A DNA stretch of 28,606 nucleotides from CAZPHU01 sp964419255 (GTDB lineage Bacteria > Fibrobacterota > Chitinivibrionia > Chitinivibrionales > CAYFVL01), in contig CAYQOU010000055.1 in NCBI GenBank assembly GCA_964419255.1, positions 1 to 28,606 of the forward strand, read 5' to 3'. The number at the start of each line of letters is the position of its first letter. The first letter of the stretch is position 1. The notes below the pieces were generated by a model. The model worked only from the letters and a program-made list of their open reading frames with translations, ran no database searches and was not told the DNA's origin. The translations under genes were made by a program, and so were the position numbers. Below, piece by piece: positions 1 to 9,863 of this stretch.

Positions 1-1558
<1,558 letters not shown>

Positions 1559-1640
1559 TCTATATAACTCTTTCGTTTTTCGATAGACTATGCGTGTGCT
1601 TCATCAACAGAACCCAGTGTCACCAAATTGAATAAAAAAT

Positions 1641-1757
<117 letters not shown>

Positions 1758-1766
1758 TATATACAC

Positions 1767-1803
1767 GCCTCCGGGGATAATAACACCCGGAGGCTTTTTT
1801 TTT
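1767..1803 (+). terminator. Rho-independent terminator of the rRNA operon
   Basis: A perfect 9-bp stem, GCCTCCGGG (1767-1775) and CCCGGAGGC (1786-1794), encloses a 10-base loop and is followed by nine T residues. It lies 10 bases after the 5S gene. Confidence 0.95.
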
Positions 1804-2281
1804 CGTAATATCAGCTAATCTAATAAATCCCGCAGTAACTGCTATACTCAAAAGGAAAAGACAATTCTAAAAAAAGTTTACTCTTCACACCCCAAATATC
1901 GACATGCGTTTTTACCTTCACAAACAGGTTGCAAATTAGAGCTGTTATCTATCCTGATACATAGTAGGAATGTGGTTGAAATGACAGAATCGCAAATAAA
2001 GTGACTTCTTGTCAACTGCTATTCAAACCCCATAAGGGATGTATCGCATGATTACTCCACAGACCGAGCGATAATCATATCGTGGAAACCGTCACCGTAA
2101 AATTCCAAAAGTTCTTGGCCCGCCTTCCTTGATAAGAAGTTATCTGAGATAAAATAGCAGTGAGCAAAAAAAATTACCGGCGCAAATCTAGAGCCGCTGG
2201 AGTTTTCTATTCTAATTAACGTGATAGATTGGCTGGTATAAATGATGGAAGACTAGTAACTGCGCCGAATGAATAGTTATA
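1804..2281. other. Gene-free AT-rich stretch after the rRNA operon
   Basis: I see no coding frame on either strand here; the longest ATG-initiated runs are about 7-12 codons. In particular there is no small antitoxin gene in front of the AbiEii-like toxin. No tRNA cloverleaf or repeat copy was recognised. Confidence 0.6.
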
Positions 2282-2310
2282 TTGCATCTATATAACGGAT
2301 AATCTATAAT
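2282..2310 (+). promoter_or_regulatory. Sigma70-like promoter of the AbiEii-type gene
   Basis: A TTGCAT hexamer (2282-2287) and a perfect TATAAT (2305-2310) are separated by 17 bp. Transcription would start about 25 bp before the ribosome binding site GGAGGA (2332-2337), which is 6 bases before the ATG at 2344. This gives the toxin-like gene its own transcription, independent of the terminated rRNA operon. Confidence 0.65.
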
Positions 2311-2343
2311 AGAGAGATTTACAATATTAACGGAGGAGAATCT

Positions 2344-3405
2344 ATGGCTTTAGCGTTGAAAGAGTATTTTAGCCGGCAACACATAGAGGCTCATAAATTT
2401 GATGCTTCAGCCCAATTAGCTGAACAGGCTGTTTATTGTCTTGAACTTGTAGCTGAGTTGACTGATTGTGGTCTTGATTTCCAGTTTAAAGGCGGCAACT
2501 CGCTCTTGATGATTCTGGAGAAACCGCAGCGTTTCTCCATTGACGTGGATATCGCAACAGATGCTTCGCGTGAACAAATAGAACAGTGTCTGGATTTACT
2601 CATAAGTAAGCACAAGACATTCCAATCTTGGAAAAAAAGAGCGCATAAAACTAAACCCTGGCTGCCAATTTCAAGCTATTACCTATATTTTCGCTCTGCT
2701 TTTACCGATGAACAGATGTCAATCATGCTTGACGCTCAGTTGCGAAAGAGTGCCTATGTCACATGTGAAAAGAAAGTAGCCTGTGGCGAGCTTTATAGAA
2801 GTGAAAAAAAAGCTGTAATTCCATATCCCGCAAGTATCATCGGCGATAAGCTTCTTACAATGGGACCTGCAACGCTGGGTATTCCTCTTGGAAGAGGAAA
2901 GCAGGCTCAGAGATTGAAGCATGTTTTTGACGTAGCTACATTGAGTCGAATGAAACCATCCCTAAGTCGTATCCGTGACAGCTTTTATGGCTGTCTGGCT
3001 CAGGAAAATGCTCTTCAGGACAGAAAGATTAATTCCGAACAGATTTTAAAGGATACGCTTTCATTTTGCGGGAGTGTAGTTTCCCACCGTAACATGCCGG
3101 ATGTAGATATGATTTCTGATCCGGTTTTAAAAGAAAATATTACCGGCTTTTTGCCATTTGCTAAGCATCTGTTCACCTCCGACTATCGCTGGCATAATCT
3201 ACAGATAGATATGAGCAGAGCGGCACTGTGCATATCCGCGGCATCCATAGGTAGTGTGACTCAACAACAATTCGAAAACGCTCTTGATGGGCAGGAATTT
3301 CATGGGGACAAAAAAGTAAAAATACCCGTAAATGATTTATATGTACAAAATGCATGGACGCATATTGCCAACTGGGTGGGATGTAATCCTCTGATGCAGG
3401 AATAA
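2344..3405 (+). CDS. AbiEii/AbiGii-type nucleotidyltransferase toxin homologue
   Basis: This 353-residue protein has the hallmarks of the AbiEii nucleotidyltransferase family, the toxin part of type IV toxin-antitoxin and abortive-infection systems. The first motif is FKGGNSLL, with Gly50-Gly51 and Ser53. The metal-binding acidic pair lies in RFSIDVDI (Asp67 and Asp69). Later family landmarks are a conserved-type Lys in IIGDKLLTM and KHVFDV near residues 198-203. Length is at the upper end for the family. Known members transfer nucleotides to tRNA or other acceptors and stop growth; the substrate here is unknown. A strong Shine-Dalgarno (GGAGGA) fixes the ATG. No AbiEi-like antitoxin is seen on either side, and base composition is AT-richer than the genes further along, which suggests acquisition. 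Family assignment is fairly sure; toxicity is inference. Confidence 0.8.
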   Translation: MALALKEYFSRQHIEAHKFDASAQLAEQAVYCLELVAELTDCGLDFQFKGGNSLLMILEKPQRFSIDVDIATDASREQIEQCLDLLISKHKTFQSWKKRAHKTKPWLPISSYYLYFRSAFTDEQMSIMLDAQLRKSAYVTCEKKVACGELYRSEKKAVIPYPASIIGDKLLTMGPATLGIPLGRGKQAQRLKHVFDVATLSRMKPSLSRIRDSFYGCLAQENALQDRKINSEQILKDTLSFCGSVVSHRNMPDVDMISDPVLKENITGFLPFAKHLFTSDYRWHNLQIDMSRAALCISAASIGSVTQQQFENALDGQEFHGDKKVKIPVNDLYVQNAWTHIANWVGCNPLMQE

Positions 3406-3657
3406 TGAATAATGCGGAAAGAAAACAAAGCTTGTTCTGAAAAGAAAAGGATGGCCAAGAGCTGTCAGGATAGGCAAGGAAGGCACAGAGGTAAAGAAAA
3501 CTGATTGACTAACAACTGCTGCTGGCACTTGAAAAGAAAAAAGATATGCACCCGCGTTAAGATTCTTTGTCTGCTTACATATGTAAACCGTTTTCCTGAT
3601 TTATTTATATTTTCTTCGAACTTTGAATCACCGGTATAGCCGGGACATGGGTATTTG

Positions 3658-3697
3658 ATTAAAGCCGATAAAGGGGTAATCCATTATCGGCTTTAAT
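3658..3697 (-). terminator. Hairpin terminator after the FecR-PEGA-TPR gene
   Basis: A perfect 14-bp stem, ATTAAAGCCGATAA (3658-3671) and its complement (3684-3697), has a 12-base loop. It lies 18 bases beyond the minus-strand stop codon at 3716. T-runs on both sides are weak, so it may act in both directions between the converging genes. Confidence 0.7.
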
Positions 3698-3715
3698 TTA
3701 GCATCGGGACTGTTT

Positions 3716-5545
3716 CTATTCGTATTGCGATGATATCGCCGACCACTGTTCGGGCATGAGATTTACAATGTAATCATTGTATAAAGCTTCTGCCTTTCGG
3801 TTTTTACCCAGGTTTTTATACTGCTGGTGCAGCTCATACAGAGCGTATTCATAATACACGCTGCCGATATGATCTTCGATTAGCTTTTCGTAGAATGTGA
3901 CTGCCTCCTCCGGCTCGTTCATTTCTTCAATGTGAATACGGCCGAGCCGAAACAGCGCATGGTCGATTTCTTTACTGGATGCAAACTGTTTAATGTGACG
4001 TTTGTACAAATCTATTGCGGGAGAGGCTTCTCCCTGCAGGTAATAAATTTCTGCCAATGCAAGCAATGCCTGCTCATACCAGCTCCCCTGGGGATATTTG
4101 GCCAGGTACTGTTGAAGATTTTTACGAACGCCGTCAAAATCGCCCAGGCAGTTTAGGCGCATAGTTGCGATCTGCCACAATAAAGAGCTTTTTTCGGTGT
4201 TCGAGTGTGCTTTATCGTACTGTTTTTCTAATCGTTTGATAGCTTTATTGAAGTCTCCCAGACCTCTATAGCATTGAGTTATTTTCTCAATGACCTGACG
4301 TTTTTGTGCTCTGTTGAGTGAGGGATTGTCTCGCAACTGCTCCAGAGCTTCCAAAGCCTTGCGGTATTCCCCTACATTAATCTGAATGAGCGCCTCAACA
4401 TACTCTGGACGCATCAGTTCTTTTCTTTGTAAAGCTTTATTACTCCTGTGAATATTGTTCACCACAGCTTTAGGCTTTCTGTCGGTATTGATTTCAGCTG
4501 CGTGCATCTTCAGCACGGTCGATACGGTACTAATCCCGCCGGGTTGGACTCGCAAAGTATCCTTTTTGGTCTCGTAGCCGTCCAGGTACACGCGTGCGAT
4601 ATATATCCCCGCCGGATATTGTGCCACCAGGGGTGTGGTCCCGATTATTTTGCCACCGATAGAAACTTTTGCGCCCGAAGGATTTGATGCAAACTCTATC
4701 ATTCCATCGATTGTTGCCGTATCCCGGGTGATTTCAAGTGCCGTGGTCAGAAAAGAAATATCTCTGATCGGCGTGTTTGATTCGGAGAGTGGTTCGACAG
4801 GGCCCAGATCATCCCTTATACAGGTGATGGAAGAGCCTCTGGCGATAACTTTAGAATCATTTCCGGTTAATTTGGGAGAAAATTCGACCGCACCACGAAA
4901 CACGGACAACACTGTGTGATCAGCTTTTTCGGATCCAACGGCGACGCTAAAGATAGTGCCGAGAACAGAGCTGCGGGCATTGGGGGAAGATATAATAAAC
5001 TGACGAGCGTTGTCTGATTTGTTGACGGAAGCAAGGATTTCTCCCTTTTTAAGTAATGCACGAAAGTTTTTTTGATTGGATTCTCGAATCTTCAGTATGG
5101 AGTTGGACTTAAGCAAAAAACCCGAACCGTCATCAAGACGAACAGTTAGCGGTTCTGATCCGGTTTTGAGTATGGTAGGTTTGTGTTTATCTATCTGAAA
5201 ACGTTGACTGCCGGATAGCTGTTTTGATTCGATGATTACATCTTTCGGAGTGCCAAGAACAGAGAGGCTTACCGGCGAGGGGGCCATTTGTAAGACAAAA
5301 TACCATAAAGAAGTTATCGCTAACAGGGCGGCGGCGGCAGCGGCAGCAAGCGGATGTGTAGCAGGAAAACTCAGGACATTCGCCTTCTTTACAGGTTGTG
5401 TCTCCTGGCGTTGCAAGCTTTCGAACAGTTTATCTTCCAGCTTCTGCCAATCGGTTTCGGAACGTTGGGGAACGGTTACCGAGCGGATGACCTGGCCCAT
5501 GCGTCTTATTGTCTCATCCTGCTGTTGGTGTTCGAAAAAATTCAT
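3716..5545 (-). CDS. FecR-PEGA-TPR membrane protein, putative anti-sigma regulator
   Basis: This 609-residue protein has one alanine-rich transmembrane segment at about 65-87. A FecR-like domain follows at about 115-230 (it includes SSVLGTIFSVAVG), then a PEGA domain at about 280-345 (PSGAKVSIGG, DGYETKKDTL), then TPR-type helices from about 375 to 600. FecR proteins sense envelope signals and control a partner ECF sigma factor, and PEGA domains are extracytoplasmic. The topology implied is a short cytoplasmic N-terminus and a large periplasmic part. Its ATG overlaps the stop of the upstream sigma gene (ATGA at 5545-5542), so the two are translationally coupled. The 64-residue cytoplasmic segment lacks the HxxxCxxC zinc motif of classical anti-sigma domains. 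Alternatively it could be a structural or assembly TPR protein rather than an anti-sigma factor. Confidence 0.82.
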   Translation of the reverse strand: MNFFEHQQQDETIRRMGQVIRSVTVPQRSETDWQKLEDKLFESLQRQETQPVKKANVLSFPATHPLAAAAAAALLAITSLWYFVLQMAPSPVSLSVLGTPKDVIIESKQLSGSQRFQIDKHKPTILKTGSEPLTVRLDDGSGFLLKSNSILKIRESNQKNFRALLKKGEILASVNKSDNARQFIISSPNARSSVLGTIFSVAVGSEKADHTVLSVFRGAVEFSPKLTGNDSKVIARGSSITCIRDDLGPVEPLSESNTPIRDISFLTTALEITRDTATIDGMIEFASNPSGAKVSIGGKIIGTTPLVAQYPAGIYIARVYLDGYETKKDTLRVQPGGISTVSTVLKMHAAEINTDRKPKAVVNNIHRSNKALQRKELMRPEYVEALIQINVGEYRKALEALEQLRDNPSLNRAQKRQVIEKITQCYRGLGDFNKAIKRLEKQYDKAHSNTEKSSLLWQIATMRLNCLGDFDGVRKNLQQYLAKYPQGSWYEQALLALAEIYYLQGEASPAIDLYKRHIKQFASSKEIDHALFRLGRIHIEEMNEPEEAVTFYEKLIEDHIGSVYYEYALYELHQQYKNLGKNRKAEALYNDYIVNLMPEQWSAISSQYE

Positions 5546-6171
5546 TCCTTATTCTCCATATACCGCTTCAAATGACGTTCCAAATCGCGTCGCGCATGGA
5601 ACAGACGTGATTTGACTGTTCCAACGGGAAGATTCAGTATCTCCGATATTTGATCGAGTGACATCTGCTCCATCTCAAACATAACAACCACCGTCCTTTT
5701 GGGGATACTTAGCTTTTCGAGAGCCGCAAAGACCTGCTTTGATATCTCCTGCTGCTCCATATCCCTATCCGGATTATACTGAGACGGTGCCGCCACAAAG
5801 TCGATCATCTCATCGGAACCGTCGATTATATCCAACTGACGCTTACGGTACTTTTTCCTGAGTTGATCTGTACATACTTTCGATGTTATCCGATAAATCC
5901 ACGTATCCAGCGAAGATAGTCCTTTAAAACCGGACAGGCTTCTAAAAACTTTGATGAAAACCTGCTGAATTATGTCATCTAAATCGTATCCCGGCCCCAG
6001 TAATCGGTATACCAGACTAAAGACTGACTGCCGATACTGTCTGAACAACTGTCGCTGGCAGCGTTGATCTCCGGCGATGCATCCTTCTACCAGCTCTTGC
6101 ATTGATCTGCTGCTTTGCGTTTTTTGTTGCTTTTCTGATATATAGTCGAGAGTTATGGCGGCAGGTTTCAA
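5542..6171 (-). CDS. ECF (sigma70 family) RNA polymerase sigma factor
   Basis: This 209-residue protein has sigma region 2 at about 42-112 (DLDDIIQQVFIKVFRSL, then DTWIYRITSKVCTDQLRKK) and a region 4 helix-turn-helix at about 150-205 (SLDQISEILNLPVGTVKSRL). It lacks regions 1 and 3, which defines the extracytoplasmic-function class. The start is TTG at 6171-6169, supported by AGGTGA six bases upstream. The next in-frame ATG (codon 24) has no ribosome binding site, although the sigma domains begin after it. It forms an operon with the overlapping FecR-type membrane gene, its likely regulator. The target regulon cannot be read from this window. Confidence 0.92.
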   Translation of the reverse strand: MKPAAITLDYISEKQQKTQSSRSMQELVEGCIAGDQRCQRQLFRQYRQSVFSLVYRLLGPGYDLDDIIQQVFIKVFRSLSGFKGLSSLDTWIYRITSKVCTDQLRKKYRKRQLDIIDGSDEMIDFVAAPSQYNPDRDMEQQEISKQVFAALEKLSIPKRTVVVMFEMEQMSLDQISEILNLPVGTVKSRLFHARRDLERHLKRYMENKE

Positions 6172-6221
6172 ATTATTTCACCTGATTTTCGGTTTGGATG
6201 CAAAATTGCTCTGGGATAAGG

Positions 6222-6232
6222 AGGTCTGACCT
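6222..6232. promoter_or_regulatory. Small palindrome upstream of the sigma factor gene
   Basis: AGGTCTGACCT is a perfect 5-bp inverted repeat around one base. It is centred about 55 bp before the TTG start of the sigma gene and could be an operator. Only one copy was noticed, so this is weak evidence. Confidence 0.25.
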
Positions 6233-6276
6233 TTAAAATAGCTTTTGGTTCGGAAACGATTCATCGCATAATTCCC

Positions 6277-6434
6277 TATGTGGAGCGATTCTCTCATGGC
6301 GATTCGCACAACTCCTTGAAGCACAAGAGTTTCCGTAATCCAGAAAAACCTTTTCAGAATTTTCGCGCGATAGCTTCAACCCATACGCCGTCAAGAGATT
6401 TCGCCAATCAGCCGCCCAGAACCACCCAATTTGT
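6277..6434. repeat. Long-palindrome intergenic repeat, copy A (diverged)
   Basis: This copy shares with the others GGAGCGATTCTCTC at the left, GATTCGCACAA, a TTCAACCC block in the right arm, and CAGAACC...CAATTT at the right end. The two arms are still partly complementary but more decayed than in copies D and E. It lies between the divergent sigma-factor and GAF-protein genes, upstream of both. Confidence 0.75.
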
Positions 6435-6548
6435 GTATTCATATTTTCAGCGAGGATTTTTATACTTTTTCTATACTGATACCCGCAAATGTATTTTAGA
6501 ATAATTCGGTAAGAGGTTTATTTTGATGATTGTTCGATAGAGGCCGGT

Positions 6549-7673
6549 ATGTCTTTTGTTCAACGCGTGGCTATGGTCGGAATCAACCGGCACGCTACGG
6601 AACTTCTCTCACAGATGTTGAATCTGGATGCTTTTCAGGTTGTAAGAATCATTGACCCGGCACATGAATCCCTTCATGAGTTGGAGACGATCGATAATCT
6701 AAGCATAGTAATTGATGCTACCGATGATCTTCAGGTGAACGATAAACTCCATTCACTTTTTCTGCAGGAAGCTGAAATCCTTACCGCGTCTGCCGCCAAA
6801 CAATTTCTGGTCAAAAAAGATACCCATCTGATCACCGATACCCAAACCGAATCCCTGAAAATGATTCTTTTTGTCATGTTTCACGCCATGAAAGCCGATA
6901 TCGGCGCATTTATTCTACAGGACAATGATGGTCAAAGAAGTTTAATAAAGACAGTTGATGGGAGGAATATCGAGGTTACGAAAGATTTTTCATGGTTGAT
7001 TGAGCCGAAGCGTATTGAACCCATATTTGAACACGGAGAATCTATTTTAGATCAGAAACCTCCTATGGACAGCTATGTGGCTGTTCCATTCAAGGAAGAT
7101 GGCATTGTCAAAGCCGTGCTCTACCTGGGGAGCATATCACCAGACAGAGTATTTGGTCGCAACGATCTAATCATGGTAGAGCGCATAGGTGAATGTGCCG
7201 TCGATGTGCTTCAGCATTCACCTCAAGGATGTGATACCCTGATCAGCTCGGCTGAAAAGATAATGGCTCTTCCCCTGGATCAATCATTACAGAAGAATCT
7301 CGTATTGATGAAAATGGCCAGTGTGGTCGGCGCAAAAAGATGTAACTACTACTCCTACGATTATGAGAAAAATGCCTTCTTCAGGGAGGCCAGCAGCTCA
7401 ATCGAGGATGGGTTTATTTTGGGAAGAGTAGTGAAACTTAATGATCTACTCGCAAAAAAACTCCTCGATACCATGGGGCTGGTGGTTATGCATACCAGGG
7501 ATGAAAAATACAGGAAATGGTATTTGGTACAGCCATTGTTTGTCGGCGAAAATCTGCAAGGCGCATTATATGCTCATCTAATCTCTAACAAGCCTGCCAT
7601 GGAAAATGACAAAGAGATGTTTCTTCAGTGTTGTACGCATACTGCAAAAGTGTTTCAATCATATTCGTACTGA
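6549..7673 (+). CDS. Rossmann-like domain plus two GAF-like domains, putative sensor
   Basis: This 374-residue soluble protein is built of three parts. Residues 1-95 look like a nucleotide-binding Rossmann fold: VAMVGINRHATELL, an acidic residue ending strand 2 in VVRIIDP, and VIDATDD. The Gly-rich loop is degenerate. Residues of about 100-220 and 232-372 resemble two GAF sensor domains (for example YVAVPFKEDGIVKAVLYLG and WYLVQPLFVGENLQGALY). No kinase, cyclase or DNA-binding output domain is present. The ATG is supported by GAGG five bases upstream. It begins an apparent operon with the START-like and IspE-like genes. A redox- or ligand-sensing role is inference from architecture. Confidence 0.6.
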   Translation: MSFVQRVAMVGINRHATELLSQMLNLDAFQVVRIIDPAHESLHELETIDNLSIVIDATDDLQVNDKLHSLFLQEAEILTASAAKQFLVKKDTHLITDTQTESLKMILFVMFHAMKADIGAFILQDNDGQRSLIKTVDGRNIEVTKDFSWLIEPKRIEPIFEHGESILDQKPPMDSYVAVPFKEDGIVKAVLYLGSISPDRVFGRNDLIMVERIGECAVDVLQHSPQGCDTLISSAEKIMALPLDQSLQKNLVLMKMASVVGAKRCNYYSYDYEKNAFFREASSSIEDGFILGRVVKLNDLLAKKLLDTMGLVVMHTRDEKYRKWYLVQPLFVGENLQGALYAHLISNKPAMENDKEMFLQCCTHTAKVFQSYSY

Positions 7674-7686
7674 CTTTTTCGTTCCT

Positions 7687-8406
7687 ATGCATACCCCCCC
7701 CAAAAAAATCTTCATTATCATTCTGTTAGTTTTCATTTCCGGTCGGGCAGAATCGATTTTCAGCAATTTTCAAACCCTTACCCATGATACATCTCTAATT
7801 GAACATCTCGATTCGCTTTTCTTGAGTGATCAAAAAGTATTTGTCGCACAGAGGGCGGGGCCGCAAAACATTTACGTCGGTGGAGTAATGGAGACATTTT
7901 CTTTGCAGATTGAACAGGTTCTTTCTCTGGTGCAAAACTATAGGCAGTACACCAGGTATTTTTCACTTGCCAAAGAGGTCACTCCTGCGGGGGATTCAAC
8001 TGACTGGGCAGCAAAGAGATACTATGTAGAGCTTGGAACATGGTCGATTCCTGCACGAATCTGGTCAATAGTTAGGGTAGATGACCTTCAGGCTACCGAT
8101 CATGGCACGGCGCTGCTTTTCTTCGAAAAAGTAGAATCGGATACTCTCCACCAAAAATGGATGGAAAAAAATGAAAAGCGACACCGGGTTCTGGATGCAA
8201 AGGAATTTATGGGGTACTGGGCGGTTGATTCAATTAGTAAAGATAGGGTTAGAATCGCATTTGTGGCCATGATGGACCCTGGATTCTATGTTCCCGGTTG
8301 GCTAATGCGATTCGCCTGGAGGGTAATGCTGCCAAAGTTACTCAAAGATATCCAGCAGACGCTTGAGCATGAAAAATCCGACTTTCTACAATCATCGCCT
8401 GAGTAG
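7687..8406 (+). CDS. Exported START/SRPBCC-like lipid-binding protein
   Basis: The start at ATG 7687 gives 239 residues with a basic-hydrophobic signal peptide (KKIFIIILLVFISGRAES) and lies 13 bases after the GAF gene. A longer frame from 7606 would overlap that gene and bury the signal, so it is not preferred. The body looks like the SRPBCC/START fold: a beta-rich middle (YYVELGTWSIPARIWSIVRV) and a C-terminal helix after DPGFYVPGWLMRFAW, a pattern typical of START-like proteins that bind lipids or other hydrophobic ligands. No clear ribosome binding site is visible, so translational coupling is likely. The ligand is unknown. Confidence 0.65.
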   Translation: MHTPPKKIFIIILLVFISGRAESIFSNFQTLTHDTSLIEHLDSLFLSDQKVFVAQRAGPQNIYVGGVMETFSLQIEQVLSLVQNYRQYTRYFSLAKEVTPAGDSTDWAAKRYYVELGTWSIPARIWSIVRVDDLQATDHGTALLFFEKVESDTLHQKWMEKNEKRHRVLDAKEFMGYWAVDSISKDRVRIAFVAMMDPGFYVPGWLMRFAWRVMLPKLLKDIQQTLEHEKSDFLQSSPE

Positions 8407-8412
8407 GTTTAT

Positions 8413-9276
8413 ATGGAATCAAAAAGTTATACGCGCCTGACACTGGCACTCGATATCATACGGCGTTTGACCGCTGGGCCGTATCGCGGCTATCACGAGT
8501 TGAATATAATCAAGCATCAGATTGATTTACACGATATTGTTTCGATTGATGCGGCCTCATCCACCGTAATCTCTTCCAACCATCCTCGAGTGCCATGTGA
8601 TTCATCAAACATCTGCTTCAAAGCAGTTGAGCTGATGAAACAGCACTATCGAATAGACAAAAATGTACACATACACATCGAAAAACGAATTCCGGTGCAA
8701 GGGGGGCTTGCCGGCGGCAGTGCTAATGCCGCAACGGTTCTGGCGATGCTCAATGATTTGTGGGGAGTGGGGGCTGATACACCCGATCTGATAGGTCTTG
8801 CACGTCGGCTCGGTCAGGATGTCCCTTTCTATTTTATCGGCAATACCGCTTTGGATACAGAAGCCACGGGAATTCTCAGGCCGGTGGAAAATTGCGTGCA
8901 TTTTGATTTTGTCCTGTGCATTCCTCCCTTTGGGGTGTCTACTCCTGCGGCTTATCGTAGTATCGATTATTCAATCATCGGCATGCAAAAAGATAAAACT
9001 CTGGCGCTTTGTACAGCTCTGGCAAGGGGTACTCACGATGAGGTGTTACCGCTTATGCATAATGACTTCGAGCTTTCTGTTTTCGCAGGTTACCCGGCTT
9101 TAAGGGGACTCAAAGAGAAGATGCTTGATCTGGGGTGCCTTAGGGTCGTGATGAGTGGTTCGGGATCAACACTCATCGGTGTCGCTTCAAGCAGGCAACA
9201 AGCTGAAGAGATTGCCGGAAGAATAGACTGTATGTGCATCGTGGCAGAGACCAGGCAAAATACTCACGTTTGTTAA
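8413..9276 (+). CDS. ispE: IspE-family GHMP kinase (4-diphosphocytidyl-methylerythritol kinase homologue)
   Basis: IspE phosphorylates CDP-methylerythritol in the MEP isoprenoid pathway, and the 287-residue length fits. Visible family features are RGYHEL (substrate site), IDLHD, the ATP-binding loop PVQGGLAGGSANAA (Gly97-Ser103), GQDVPFYF with the catalytic-type Asp136, and the C-terminal SGSGS loop at about 248-252. The N-terminal signature, normally PAKINL with a catalytic-site Lys and a conserved Asn, reads YTRLTL here. Arg8 and Thr10 occupy those positions. The usual GxGE segment is also altered (EATGILRPV). It is therefore either a divergent IspE or a paralogue with changed activity. Its ATG is 6 bases after the preceding gene. 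Confidence 0.82.
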   Translation: MESKSYTRLTLALDIIRRLTAGPYRGYHELNIIKHQIDLHDIVSIDAASSTVISSNHPRVPCDSSNICFKAVELMKQHYRIDKNVHIHIEKRIPVQGGLAGGSANAATVLAMLNDLWGVGADTPDLIGLARRLGQDVPFYFIGNTALDTEATGILRPVENCVHFDFVLCIPPFGVSTPAAYRSIDYSIIGMQKDKTLALCTALARGTHDEVLPLMHNDFELSVFAGYPALRGLKEKMLDLGCLRVVMSGSGSTLIGVASSRQQAEEIAGRIDCMCIVAETRQNTHVC

Positions 9277-9299
9277 AGAGAGTTATCGCCTCTATTTTA

Positions 9300-9348
9300 A
9301 CCCAATGAGCGATTCTCTCGCGACTTCTTCGCCCAGAACCGCTTCATA
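9300..9348. repeat. Long-palindrome repeat, copy B (ends only)
   Basis: Only about 49 bp remain. The left end, AATGAGCGATTCTCTCGCG, joins almost directly to the right end, GCCCAGAACCGCTTCATA. All of the inner hairpin present in other copies is missing. This looks like an internal deletion between the arms. It sits just after ispE. Confidence 0.75.
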
Positions 9349-9497
9349 AGCTATGATTTGCTTTTGTAGTGTTCAGATAGAGGGGCTGGTAGCTTCCCGG
9401 CAAGGGTGGATAACTGGTTTATTTGCATTATTATAGCCGTAAAGGTAGACTATATATTGATGCTAATGCCCTCGCTCGCAACGAAAGGGGAAGAGTT

Positions 9498-9737
9498 ATG
9501 CTAGACAGATTCAAACCCAGAAGCAGCTCATTTAACTGGCAATCCAGACAGGATCTGTACGATCACTTCAAAGAGCAGTATGATATCGGCCAGCAGAGGG
9601 TTGATGAAGAAATTGAAAATGCTATGGAAATGTTCAAACTCCGTAAGCATAGACCGATCAATCCGATGGAGTTGTGGGAAAAGGTTGGAAGGAATCTGGA
9701 GAAGCTTGCCGAAGAAAAAAAATGGGGACCCAAATAA
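9498..9737 (+). CDS. Small hypothetical protein, 79 residues
   Basis: I do not recognise this protein. The start at ATG 9498 is chosen because AGGGGA lies seven bases before it; a longer frame opens with TTG at 9423 without a ribosome binding site. The protein is hydrophilic and charged, mostly helical in appearance (QQRVDEEIENAMEMFKLRK), ends in a Lys-rich tail, and has no signal peptide or cysteine. It is a single gene followed about 130 bases later by a bidirectional terminator. Confidence 0.6.
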   Translation: MLDRFKPRSSSFNWQSRQDLYDHFKEQYDIGQQRVDEEIENAMEMFKLRKHRPINPMELWEKVGRNLEKLAEEKKWGPK

Positions 9738-9863
9738 AACCTATGCCTTCTGCAGGAAATAAACAATAGCGTAGTAGCCCAAGACCTTCTGCCCTCAATC
9801 TTGTTGCACAACTGATCGCGAGGAAACGCGCATTTTAAGGAACGCGCATATTAAAGAAAAACT

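Noticed and set aside
6280..6504. 74-codon plus-strand frame
   Set aside because: It is read through repeat copy A, has no ribosome binding site and has no protein-like character.
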